Assembly (NCBI GenBank): GCA_963514095.1
Contig: OY741276.1
Span: 9,953,266 to 10,017,265, forward strand
DNA length: 64,000 nucleotides
Direction: 5' to 3'
Origin: Eutrigla gurnardus
Lineage: Eukaryota > Chordata > Actinopteri > Perciformes > Triglidae
Shown: in pieces, positions 1-12,578 of the stretch
Layout of the letters: the number at the start of each line of letters is the position of its first letter
Position numbering within the stretch: the first letter of the stretch is position 1
Translations under genes and position numbers: made by a program
Notes under the pieces: generated by a model
Seen by the model: the letters and a program-made list of their open reading frames with translations, nothing else
Databases searched by the model: none
What the model was told of the DNA's origin: nothing

Positions 1-1233
1 GGAGATTGTGCGGTGGAAATAAATTCAAACTAGGCAAGTAATGGCTACGACGTCTGTCAGGACGGAAATGTAACAGGAAAAACGGTTCCAGGCAGCTGAC
101 ACTTTATGATAAACGACAGGTTGAGGCGAGCCAAAAACAACGATGTGCTTCCCCCCCTCCCCCCCCTTAAGCTGCAATAGTCATTTGTGTTTTATGGAAC
201 ATTTAGGGAGAAAGGTTAAGATTTGCAGAGTACCCAAGAAAAAAGAAAGCCAACACTCACTTCACTACCACAAAGACAAAAAAGGAGATTCATGCAGTGA
301 GCTAACAATCCACCAGAGATTCTTTGGGCTCTAATTTCTGACCTCAACTGTACGATACATTGATTCAGCTGAATACTTGTGGAGGTTCAGTGGATCAACC
401 ATCCCAGGAATGTTGCATCAAAGACGTTTATTGGCCTCGCAGAAGGTTTCAACATGATGGTTTATGCATTTAGCAAAGCTAGAACTTCTCAACTGCAGAA
501 ATACCTTCATCGGTCCAGATTACAGTTTTAGATTGGAAAAAAAAGCCTCAATTTAACTAGATAATTAAGGATTTGTCACTGAATTATTTAATGAATATAT
601 GGTATATGGTACGTCCCTAATTATTTCTGTCTGGGGTTTTTATATGGATAATAGTTATAGGTCCAGCTGGCCTGATGTGGATGTAAACATCCTCAACTTA
701 AACCTGACAGTCAGCAATTTTACCACCTAGTCATCGTTTGTTAAACACAAAACAAATGACTAATACTTTAAATTCATAACAATTTAAATACTGGTGTTTT
801 ATATCTATAACAGTGTCAGACACAACATAAAAATCAAAATGTACAGTGTGTGCAGACATTTTTTTATTATTTCACACTTCTCTTTATAGCCCACCTGTTA
901 TATTGTTAAACCCGCAGCTGCTATTAAATATTTCAAGAGAAATACCTTCGAGCACTTCACGTGTCATCTTTTGTGATGCTCGCAAAGCGCCAAACCACCC
1001 AAAGTTACAATTTCAACCTCAAAAATCCATGTCAACGTCATGTCTGGCTGCCGGTCATCGTGGGAGGAGTGAAAAATGATTTTCATCCTTATGACTCACT
1101 TCATAAGCAAAGCCAATAAATGGGCCAAAAGATCTCTCAGCTTGAGGCGTTATGCAATGAACTCGGGCTTTGCGACGTGACGTCTTTTGTCTACTGCTGG
1201 CTTTCGTTGGTCCCAGGTGTCGCTTCGTGTCTC

Positions 1234-1236
<3 letters not shown>

Positions 1237-1308
<72 letters not shown>

Positions 1309-1313
1309 TTGTA

Positions 1314-1344
<31 letters not shown>
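1237..1344. repeat. (GT)n microsatellite, interrupted
   Basis: GT dinucleotides at 1237-1306 and 1319-1344, separated by ATTTGTAACTCT. Open frames here are repeat artefacts. Confidence 0.97.
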
Positions 1345-1502
1345 TTCTGAAAGTAGTGATTCACTCCTCTCCCAGACGCAGCTAGTGATAATGATTTAGT
1401 TTTTAGAGCAGTGCAGGTTGGCAATGACGCAGGTTGCCATGGCAACAGCATGCAATGGGCAACGGAAGTCGTCCATGTCACGCTACAGGCCTTCTGACAA
1501 CT

Positions 1503-1574
1503 ACACACACACACACAGACGCACACAGTATGCATTTTCTGTCTGTATTTCTGACTTCTTCTCCAAACACGTGC

Positions 1575-1628
<54 letters not shown>

Positions 1629-1632
1629 GCAC
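1503..1632. repeat. (AC)n microsatellite, complementary to the GT tract at 1237-1344
   Basis: Short AC run at 1503-1518 and a long one at about 1573-1625. Together with the upstream GT tract it forms an inverted complementary pair. Confidence 0.95.
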
Positions 1633-2349
1633 CACAAGCAACTACGGACTATTCGTCCGAGCTACAAGCCATCCTCACACAGGAAATTGTCGATCTGCAG
1701 GTGAACATTCCCATTTCAACAACCTTATACTAATTTTAACAAAAATGTGCTCTGCACTTAACACACATCCTTTTTAGCACCTTGGTGTCCAAGAAATAGT
1801 CCCCTTTTCACTTTTTCTCCTCTCATCAGACAATGATCAGGTTTTGACAAAACGTTGGGAAATGAAGCATCTCATTATTCTTGGGTGGGAACTGAGAATC
1901 ACAGCTGCTTCCATCGTCAATTTCTTAAAAAATGCGTAGCCTTTATATGCATTCGACCGGGAACTTTCAGTTGACAGAACATTAATTGGCACCGTGTTCA
2001 TAATTAAATTATCCTTATCTGTTATGCATTTTTTGTTTACTGAGTTATTTGGTAATAAAGGTCATCTATTTAAGTAAAAATCAATTAACCGTCTCAACTG
2101 TGAATATTTGCTGTTGTCCTAAAGATCTTTCAATAAGTAATAACCTGGGACTAATTTCATAAACCAAGTAATGAATTAATACATCAACAAAATAAAGCCA
2201 CTATTAATTGATAATAATAAAAAAATGTATTGGTTGTTGCGTGAATTTGCACAAACCTCTACTTCATCCAACTGATGTCAGTATGGATTCAACAAAACCC
2301 ATTAGTGTGATAAAGCACCTGTTTGTTCAGTTGTACTGAGCAACAAAGA

Positions 2350-2398
2350 TTACTCATGCATACATAAATACATACATACATACATACATACATACATA
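2350..2398. repeat. (ATAC)n tetranucleotide microsatellite
   Basis: At least eight near-perfect CATA units in tandem. Confidence 0.93.
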
Positions 2399-5300
2399 CG
2401 CAAACACATATTTTTCCCTATTGTTTCGACTGTATTCTAATTTACCATCTGTCTGTTTAATCAGCATTTTCTCAGGCTATAACATTTGCATTTGTGTGCG
2501 TGGCGGCTTCAGACTGCGTTCTGCTTGCTTGTGTGTGTTTTTCATCAGTTGTCTAAAGTCAGCTAAGAGACCCGCGGACAGCTCAGCAAAACGGTCTGTG
2601 TTGGCACCGGCCCACGGACCGGACCTTGAGAACCACAGTCATAAATCCAACTGGCTGCTTCTTGGGGCTGCTAACACACAGTGTGTGTGCTGTAGTATCA
2701 GGATGGCTCTCTTCTTCTCTCTCGCAGACACAAACATACAAAACAAAGGCTTTCAACGTGTTGTTTCGCCGTCTGTCACATTCATTTGTTGTTGCTGTTT
2801 TTTCCATCCTTCACACACCGAAATTCACCCTCTTGCTCGCCTCACACACACACACACAATCACATCCCCCTATCTCCCATTTTCGCTCAATGTCTCATTA
2901 AAAAAAACCTCATGAAAAGCATCAGCTGTCCCATTAAACAAATTAAGAAATAATGAAAAGGACATAAATCAGGCCATGTACAGTATTTATGTGGGAATGA
3001 CACATTTATACACAGAGGACCTGCTTTATTTCTATTCCTCACTTTCCCCCCTCTTTCATCTATTTTTTGGGTTCATCCCCCACCCTCCACACACACACAC
3101 ACACACACACACACAGCAGAGCTGCTGAACTTTGCATTAGGCAGTGATGGGAAGGCAGGGCCAAGAAGACTCGAGGCATCTTGGCTCAGTCTGGAGAGGC
3201 AAACAATCAATTGATCAATCAATGAACCTCTATCTGTTATAGTGCTGCTTCCAATCGCTCAGTACTGCTGCTCTCTCTCCCCCCTCCCCCTCCCTCTCTT
3301 TTAGCTCCTTCCCTGCTGTGCAGAAAATGCTCAACAAATATATAACACAAAAGCCGCCAGACATAGTAAATGATATTGGCATGCATCTCTGCCAACTCTC
3401 ATACATATTCAGGAAAACTGGGGAGTGTGTGTGTCTGCTTGTGTGTGTGTCGTGAGCGCAGCACTAGGTGTTGATCGATATCTAAAGCCGCATTAACATA
3501 GACCCTATCATACAGACATTCACTGTACTGCCAAGAAAAAGCCACGTTGATGCAGCACGTACACACTCTCTGGCAGCGGTGACATTTACGGAGCAACCAG
3601 CAGGACCTTGAGCGACAACAACACGGCGTCATACTGTCTGAGGAAAAACATCACACTGACATGGTGCACACGAACACGCAGTATAAATATCCACATACGG
3701 AAATAGGTGTGGACTCACATGAGTTGGAAAAAAAAGGTGTCTTGACTTTGACTTCGATACCGGTGACTCCTGACTTCACTTCAGCCTTTTGACTTGAGGT
3801 AACGTGATATCCTCATAGTTTCCCATTTGGTCGGTCGAACTCCAAGGCATCAAACATCATTTCCACTCAAATGATTAGAATATGTATTTGAAACTAGTTT
3901 AGGAATTGAACCACAAAGTTTGGGACTTGAACCTGACTTAGGACTTCATAGCCAAGACATGAGACCCAAATGTTCTCTGTCTTCACACCCATTAAAGCTC
4001 CACGTGATCTGACATATACATTGCAAGGCTCTTCCCATCTCGTATATGTGTAGTAACCGATGGCATCCATATAAACAATGGCAGAACCTGAATAACAAAG
4101 ATTTTTTTCTTGTTATTTTTTTCCTCTTCTCACAGATGAAATCTTTTTTTTTGGAGGGTTTGTTGGATTGCTGACTTAGGTGATGTTTAGAAAAAAACAC
4201 TGGCATCGGATATTAGCTGTGCTGCCAAGAGAATACACTTGAGCACCAGTTATACTGATATATTGTTTTATAAAATACTTTCCAATAATTCAATAAGAGC
4301 CCTCATTTCGTGGCAAATTACGTGGATGTTTATGTAGCGATTACACGACAGTGGAACCATTCTCTCTAGTTTGATCTATGCTCAGCCATCTGAAAATACC
4401 ATAAAATTGAAATGATTTCCATTAATAAATTACAGTCGCCGCCAGAAAACCTCGTATCCCAGACTTTGGTATCTATAATATCCTAGATATGTAGATTAAT
4501 ATCTAGTTAGTGCATGTGCTGAGTAAGCTTCGTGACCCTTGATGCTTTCTTTGTTTGACCATTTAAAGTCCATTTATGTCTCTGATATGCTGGGGGGTTG
4601 TCAATGGGGGGAATCAAATGAGGTCACACTGAACATTTCAAAGTGCTTCCTTTTTGAAGTGGAGAATAATCAAATTTCAAAAGCCCTCGTATTTCAAAAT
4701 GGCAACAAATTCTAACTACTCAGCTGCTCTCAGTTGCCCGGTTATAATTCTCATCTAAGCCCTGCACAAGTAGTTCATATACAAAATGTCCTGTTCCCAC
4801 AGTGCACTCCCGCTTTCAACGATCTAGTTTTTCACTACTCTCTGACCATTTGTAAAGCTGAACAAATAGGAGACAGGAAATGATGATGATACAACCCTCC
4901 TGACAAAATACGATGGTGTTCTCTAACTATGACCACCAACACTTTCCCTTTTCAAAATAAACCATTAAATCGTGTTTGATTGTTCTCTCTGTGTGATTTT
5001 ACTCAAGGGTGCTTCTGCAGCCTCTAATAAAAGATCATTAATGCTAGTGGAGGTCTATTTCAACGTAGTTCCATTTATTCAGAACGCAATTTCTGCAGAA
5101 ATTTCCAAAACAGCTGCCAAGTTTTCCCAGTTTTATAACCTGAAGACTGACGACAGAGTCAGACAGAGTTTCTTCATATTTTCTGTGCCTGAAACAATTC
5201 GATGGTGCCTATAAAATCGAATTTGTAAAATTTGCACAATTGGGACACATTAAAGTATGATGTTAGACAATATGATAGAAGGATTTTTTTGTCACCGCCC

Positions 5301-8300
5301 CCCAAAGAACAAGAAGAAGGCCATTTCTTTCAGGAGTAAAGACACTTCTGTTTGTGGTGAACACATCTTGAGTAACGATAAATGCACCTAGGTGACTGAA
5401 ATGATCAAAACCTGAACTCAAATATGTCGAACTCAAAATGAGAACACACCTTGGATTTTCGGAGCATTTCATACATTTGCTGCCCTCAGGTTCCCTTTCA
5501 CTTAACAGAAAATATTGTTGTCCATCCAACTATCCATCTGTTTATGTTCATTTCCCAGAGGGTCACATGAGGGCTTGTGCCTATTCCAGCATTTCTCCTT
5601 ACTCCAGTGACTACTATTGCATTAAATAGAATTAAAACCAGTTTATTACAAGGATTATTTTTGTAGTTTTAGCCGTTCTGTTCCATCAGTTACGATAGTG
5701 TTGTAGTAAATTAGTAAAATGATGAAATCTGGCAATGCTAAAAGTGGGTCAAATGAGGTAACAAAAAATAATTTGAGATAAACTGTAGTTTCCTTTAAAC
5801 ACACTGGTGGTAAAATTTAATTAAAAATATAAAGACTGTTTTTATAATACTATTCTACTGCATTGGTGCAGTTGATTTGATCTTCCGGCCTTGCGTTTAG
5901 ATTTTTTATGTGTGCTTTTGTTTTCAGGTACTCTGAATAAAACATCAAATTGAATGTTTTGTTCTGCCTTGTTTTGTTAGCTTGTCAGGTGCATAAAGAT
6001 TCAGTTCAAGTTACAATGACTTTAGGCTGTTCACCTCAAGTAATGCACCGACACTCAAACAAGTTGTTACAACTGAAATACCAGTGGCATATCTATATCC
6101 AATAACTGGGGCTGGATAGTATTCAGCATTTCTGATAAGAGTACCAACATGTTTGGTAATGTCAATCTGTCTGTCAGTCCACCACTTGGTTCAGACCAAT
6201 ATCAAAAGCCATCAGATGACTCATGATTCCAACATGATGACCTCTACCGATTTCAGTGAATGGAGGGTCAATCTGAAATGCAGCCTATGGCTATATATGC
6301 AATACTATAGCTTGAACCTGTTTTTGAAGTGCCTGGCTCAAGTGCATTTAGAGCGTGTCCATATACACTTTTGCTAGTTAAATGATGCCTAGTCTGAGCG
6401 CAAACGGGTTCAATTTAGTCTCTTAATTAATCAGAGGTGTAACATGAATTAAACCAATCAGAGTGTCATATCTCATGCCCTTTAAGAGCCAGGTCTGCCC
6501 ACGCCGGCCCTACTGCTATTAAAATGGCCGATTTGTCCAAGTAAGCAGTTTTCTGCAGGGAAATGTTGTTTTTGAAAGGCTTGGAGCGAACAAATATGGA
6601 TCGAAGCAAAATATTGTGTTTGATTAAAAACATCTTGACTTGGTCCCAGTAAGTGAAACAAGTACTCACACAATCAATGAGGCCATCCGTGAAGTGATCA
6701 CGGCAAGCTAAGCCACCCTAGTGGCCCATATGTTTGGTTTGGGGACAGACCGAGCCGCTGTGGTGACAGGTAGAAAGTGTTTGCTTTTAAATCTAGCTAG
6801 TATGCATTTTTAATCAATCAACTCCTGAGCTTAATGCAATCTGCATCCTAAAGCATGCCAGGATGGTGTTGGCAAACAGCTGACAGATTCCTGGGGCCAG
6901 GACAGTGGCCGTAAGCAATGGAATAATTTTTCAACATATTTTGGAGATAATATTCATCTCTGTCCCTTGTTCATTAGGAAGTGTAGGACACAAGACCACT
7001 GTCCCAGGACACAATGATTTCAGGAGGAATCTGGCAGCTGTGTTGGCAGCTCTTGCTGAGGAGGCGGTGAAGAAGGGCCCTGTTACAAAGGCCCTTTATA
7101 CGTCCTGCACCACATACAGGTCTGCGGCTGCAGTCCACCTCCAGGCAAATGTCCTGAACTGCCATCGCATGGACGAGTGTCAAGTGTGAACAGGGTCTGT
7201 CTGTTAGGCTGTTAGCAGTTTATGTAGATATGCACTCTACCAGGTTACATTATTGTCGGCCAATTCTAATTGGCAATGGCTGTACCTGAGTGTTCTTCAA
7301 TAGAGCAAGACAGACCTCTGGCACAGGCTGCGATAGATAACCAGAAAGTCCTGGATATTCTCTTTGAACGAATCAGGCCATGCTCCTACAAAATGACTTC
7401 TCCATACAACGAAACTGCATTCTCAATTATGGTTCTAGGGAAGCATATCTTCTCTCAGATTACGGTCGCCGTTTAAAACGTGGTTTATGTGGTAAAGGGA
7501 AAAAAAAACAAAAACATGCAACAAAAGTACAGGGTTAGATTCAGTAAAAAACATGGTTTGGCTTAAAATGACAATAAAATTAATAAAATTGGAACTAAAC
7601 AAAAACGTTGCTTTCTCCTAGCCAGTCCCTTTTTGACTTTAGTGCTCATGAGGACACAATTATAAGCAAACGTCATACACACGGTGCCAATTTCTTTCTC
7701 GGCCTCAAAGTTTAGATCTCTTGGTTGTTCTTGTACAGCAGCCAATCAGAACATGAATACAATTTTTTGTAGAGTGCAAAAGCTGATATTATTTATGTGA
7801 ATTTAGTGTATTTGTTGTTGCCGCATTATAGCATTCCTGGACTGTGCATTGTTAGATTATTTGTAAGACTCTGTTATAGTTGTTGATTTAAAAAAAAAAG
7901 GGTGTTGAATGAATTATTTAGTTATAAAAACACATCAAATGGTCATATTTCAAATTCTTTCATCAGTCTGTCGCTGTCGCGGAGCCCCTGTCAAACCGGC
8001 GCCACAAGGAAACCCCACAAGACCTTTGTCTGAATAAAAGTAGTGTAAAATTACTAATATTTATTTTATCAAAGCATAAGACTGTGTGTGCCTAGATGCT
8101 GATACTACAGAGGTGCAGACACATTATGGTCAGTGCTCTAAAAGTGTTGCAGTTCGATACTCGACTCTAGTCTAAATATAAAATCATGGATAGCTTTTTT
8201 TTTCTTTCAGCCTCTTCAGATTTGTGGTTCAACTCATTCAGCTTTTGCTTCCTTTTCAAAAGTTTTGTGGGTGAGCAGCTTTCGGCGAAAAAAACCTCTA

Positions 8301-10998
8301 GAGTCGGAGGCAGAATATTCTTTTCTGCAGGGAGATGTAGAAGAAAAGGAGGAGGTGGAGGAGGAGGAGGGTGCGCTCAGCGTGCTTGGTTGTGCCTCTG
8401 GCCCAGAACGCGGCCCTGCTGACCTTGAGGGTGTCATATTGATCGATCAGCAGTGAGGAGCCGTGTGTGCATGTGAGAGAGGGAGGAACGGAGGCGTGTA
8501 ACTCCACCAAACAAGGAGAAAACTGAAACCCGCACTAATGATGAATCATTGATAAGTGGACATGGGAGGACTCTCTACTTCCATCCCTCTCTCCTCTGGT
8601 TTTTCATTTCCTTTTTGCCTTCCTCTCACTTTTTAACATCTGTTTTCCAGCTCTCAATTCTCCATCTTTTTTTCTCCTTTGTGCTTTCTTTCCATCGCTT
8701 TCTCCCTGTTTTTCTCACTCTCTTGTCAAATGTCAATTTTAGCATTCACTCTCTTTTCCTCCCCGTCTGTCGCCTGTTTTTTCCACTTCACATGTACCGT
8801 TTTACTTTCACTCACTCCTGTCTCCCCCCTGTCTTGACATTTCCGTCATGTTCCTGCATCAGAACTCAGGTTCGAGTTGACACTTGCCTCCCTACAGGTG
8901 TTTTGAGGGCATGAACACATATAGATGTGCGAAAGTACGTCCTTCCCTCTCCGCCTGCACTCTCACGTGGGTTTTGTCTTCCAGGAGTCACTTTTTTAAA
9001 GTCATAATTTTGTAGAAGCTGTCCAGCTTCCCACAGGCCTATTTACGCCAACCTGGGATTACTCTTTCTGTTTCTCAGAGTCTAAATCTCTCATCTTTCA
9101 TTTGAGCCTTTTTGCATTTGAACACCAATACTTCCCTCTCTTACTAAATAAAGCCTAATTCAATAAGACTTCCCGAATAAATAAGCTTTAACTCACTCTT
9201 TCGTGCATTTCAGTGTAAAAAACAACTGCTGCCACTTCAACGTCACAACATTAACTTCCTCGTGAGCCAATGTGTGGCGAATGGGTCTCAGCAGGATACA
9301 ACTCCAAATTTAGTGAGGTATTTTGGGCCAAAAACGCAGGCGGTGTCGCTTCCTCCCCCTGAATGAAAGGTTGTATTGATCGGATGGTTTTAGCCTATTT
9401 GTGAGTAAGTTGGACTTTAAGCGAAACTGAAGTCCCACTCACTCTAAAGTGAGAGGAAGTTCTGTCTCTCAGGTTTAAACCCAAATACTATAATACCTTT
9501 TAACTTTTAAGTAGCTAATCAATTGTGGGGTTTGTGGGCTTGTAGGCTTTCCAGAAATAATGCCATGGTTACTCCAGATAACACACACAGCTCACTGCTT
9601 GCAGTGATTTTTTTTATTTATTTTTTTAACTTGAAAGTACCCACTAAGAAAAGGTCACAGCGGGATCTGAGGCTTGTCCAGAGTAACTGGGACATTTGGC
9701 CATTTCTGGGAATATACATCATCTACTGACTACATGACTTTGCAAGGGGATAATATGTCAACGTTGTGTTTAGAGATTGTTGTGACGGTTCAATAATTCC
9801 GGTTTATTCATAAAATCTAAGGTCACCCATAACTTTAATTAACCATTGTGAAGCTGATGCAACCAGTGTGTGTTGCTCTGGCTGTCACCATCTTGGCAGT
9901 GACAACACAACCTAACTCGAGGTCGATGAGTGAAATAAAAAAAATTAAAAATTCACCCCTACAGCTGTCGTGTATTGTCTAAGGAGACCAAAAGTTTTGT
10001 TTTATAACCAGGCTGTAAACATGTTTATCTCTTCTGTATTGTTGGGCATTTTAACATGGGGGTCTTTGGGGATTGACTCACTTATGGAGGCAGCCTCAAG
10101 TGGCCATTCAAGAAACTGCAGTTTTTGTTTCTGTGTTGGCTTTATATTTTAGCACCAGGGGTTGCCTGAGAGGGGGTGGGGTGTTGACTCCAAGTACAGT
10201 ACAGTTTTTGGCCACCCTACCCACTTTTGCTCTTGGGTTTAACAAAGTTTCCAGTATTTCAGCCATGCTCAAATCTCCCCTCACTCTCAACACGTTCACA
10301 ACCCACGCGGTTAATCATATATGTGCCAACACGAGAACACACAACTACATACAGCATATACAATATCCATCCTGTGAGTGTCAAGAAGCGGCGAGCTACC
10401 TGTACCAAATGTTGCCCATGTGTTATTGATGGGAGAGGAGCATAATAATGCGGTCAACATAAATAATGTAAACCAGCCACAGCTTTTTACTCGACTGCCA
10501 GAAAGAGACGGACAGCGATTTCATCCCGAGTCAGTGAAGCGAGTTGTGCCTTTCTCGTCTGCACCTGTTTAATACGGCCTGAAACGCTCTCTTCACGCTG
10601 CCTGATCACGAGCTCATCGCCGTCGTCAGCACTAACCATGTTCACGTGAGGGGGGGGAGGATGCAAAGTGCTGTTGGTTTATATATATATGGCAGGGTAT
10701 AGAAAACACACGGACGTTGCAAACCGTGTGGGCACAACTGTTGCTGTGGATTAGTCACAGCTCTCCAACTCTCCGTCTGACTCTGCTGTTCATACTGACA
10801 CCACTGTCCGTCTGTCTCTCTCTCTCTCTATACGCTCAATGTCAACATGCTGCAGGGCGCATACATCTGGATATGAGGACAGCAGCGCATTGGGGGAGAG
10901 GAAGTAGACAGTGGAAAGAGAGAAGGATGAAGACTCGAGGGGAGCAATCAGAAGGGCAAAACCGTAATGTGACCCAACGTCCCACACACAATTGGAAG

Positions 10999-11007
<9 letters not shown>

Positions 11008-11032
<25 letters not shown>

Positions 11033-11198
11033 TGCAAAAATGCTTAGATGTACAAAAAACACACACATGCACACAAACACTGATATATAGGGGGCTGCTA
11101 AGAGGCATTAGAGAGATCGTTTCCTTCGGAGCAACCTCATTCACCTCCTGGAGAAAGACGAAACCACGCGCAAGACCATAAATACAAACGTACACACA

Positions 11199-11243
<45 letters not shown>
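11008..11243. repeat. Two (AC)n microsatellites
   Basis: AC runs at 11008-11031 and 11193-11243, in ntrk2 intronic DNA. Confidence 0.95.
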
Positions 11244-11246
<3 letters not shown>

Positions 11247-12406
11247 GTACTATATATGCTAGCTGTTTCATCTAACTTGCACCCTTCCTCTCTGGGGGAC
11301 CATACATCAATCAACGCCATACTGCACTTCAACAGTGCAACACTAACGCATTTACTACGCACGCCTCTACATTTGCATCCACTTCTTGGTTTAGTAATTC
11401 AAATGTGGTCTTTCACTGCATATACAGTTATTTATTCCTAAAACAACTGTATCTTTAAATGCAAACTGACTTCCCCAGAATGTTGAATTCTTCAGTGGCT
11501 TATCGTGAATGCATTAAGCTTTTTCAACCCAACTGAACTAAAAGTCAACAGAACTGAAGGCACAGAAAATGGTTCCCACACCAAGCTTATGTATTTTGGG
11601 ATTTTCCCAAAGCTAGATCCACTCAACTTGAATAATTTTTACACACACACAAAAAAAAAACATGCGCTAGTGGAAATAAAGGATGAGCGTTTGTATGCGT
11701 AAAGTTATTTCGCTGCACATTGAACATTTCTACTTCGGAAAAAACTGAATTGCCATTGTTATGTATGTAGACGAGGAAGGAGTGATGGAGGTGTTGTTCA
11801 GCGGTTAGTTCACAAAGAATGAGAAAATATCAGCCAAGCATCAACATGACAATCAGCAAAACAAAGACAACTCAGTTCTCGTGAGTCGCTACGATGAGTG
11901 AAAATTGATTAGTTCAGATTGTAGCCATTGCAGAAGTCACAACTGGTTCTGAAAATGCTTCTTGTGAAAATTGTGAAAAACAAACCAATGCAATGTGTGT
12001 GTTGGTGTAGGGCTTCAACAATGGCTACCACAGTAGTTTGACATCAACATGACAAAGAGAGTTTAGTCGACATGGCGAACCTCCTTCAAACAGCAGCTGT
12101 TTCCACTTGAACTGGATGGATTCATGGACACATGATCTCTCCTGAATTTTAAAGGTTTTTTTCCCCGTCATATCTCCAACACCATACGTGAAGCTACCCC
12201 ATCTTGGATTTTCATCAGGACTGCTGAACATTAGTTTCAGTTGATCTCCTGCTGACTTCCGTGAACGCAAAGTCAATTTGGAAGTAATGAAGTAATCTAT
12301 GAAATGTTATAGATGTATCCATGAAGCCATCCAGGTTACACTTCAATAGCAATTGCAAATCGCCATCAATCTTTTTTTTTTTTGCATTATTTCTGTTTTT
12401 TTTTTT

Positions 12407-12478
12407 TTTATTTATTCATTTTTATCTGTCCCCTTAAGTCCTAAATCACTAATGCAAAGAAATAGTCCAGGGTCTTAC
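12407..12478 (-). other. Possible read-through tail and poly(A) signal after the ntrk2 transmembrane exon
   Basis: If the donor at 12478 is not used, the frame continues for 11 codons (KTLDYFFALVI) to a TAG at 12443-12441. Overlapping AATAAA hexamers lie on the minus strand at 12416-12407. The product would be a kinase-less TrkB with a tail about as long as that of mammalian TrkB.T1, but of unrelated sequence. An A-rich genomic run follows, so cDNA evidence here could be internal priming. Confidence 0.3.
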
Positions 12479-12578
12479 CTTTGATGCCAAACTTGGAGTT
12501 TCCTCCAAACTTGAGAATAACCAACATTAGGAGGAAACCGGTGAATGCAACAGCAGCAATGCCCACCACCACGTATAC
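12479..12578 (-). CDS. ntrk2: ntrk2 coding exon 13: transmembrane helix
   Basis: 100 bp, phase 0 to 1, acceptor CTGTGCAG and donor GTAAGA. It encodes the hydrophobic VYVVVGIAAVAFTGFL and LMLVILKFGG, then NSKFGIKG, matching HSKFGMKG at the inner membrane face of TrkB. In mammals the kinase and truncated (T1) isoforms diverge exactly after this exon. Confidence 0.94.

Larger units (their letters stand above)
1..12406. other. Long non-coding stretch inside ntrk2 (intron after the transmembrane exon)
   Basis: No kinase exon, T1-type tail or other recognisable protein is visible on either strand. Contents: CA/GT tracts (1237-1344, 1503-1632, 2842-2858, 3089-3115, 11008-11031, 11193-11243), an ATAC tetranucleotide run (2350-2398), pyrimidine-rich DNA (8560-8830) and a GC-richer block at 6960-7195 with both strands open. 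Most is AT-rich with frequent stops. Confidence 0.6.

Noticed and set aside
1191..1777. Cys/Val- and His/Thr-rich open frames at GT/AC repeats here and at 10842-11243, 21618-21920, 32095-32467, 34548-35178, 45542-46021 and 51822-52211
   Set aside because: They are translations of dinucleotide microsatellites, not proteins. Real exons overlapping some of these are annotated in their own frames.
6708..6732. Second CTCF-like site (GGGCCACTAGGGTGGCTT on the minus strand)
   Set aside because: Shares the CCACTAG core but deviates at key G positions; too weak without occupancy data.
8186..8456. Overlapping open frames with an acidic Glu-rich stretch
   Set aside because: Generated by a GGAGGAGGTGGAGGAGG purine run. 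No splice sites, no homology recognised, and both strands are open.
12025..12276. 83-codon open frame on the minus strand just after the ntrk2 transmembrane exon, as a possible alternative terminal exon
   Set aside because: It begins at TTG, resembles no Trk tail or other family I know, and I saw no convincing acceptor in phase with exon 13.
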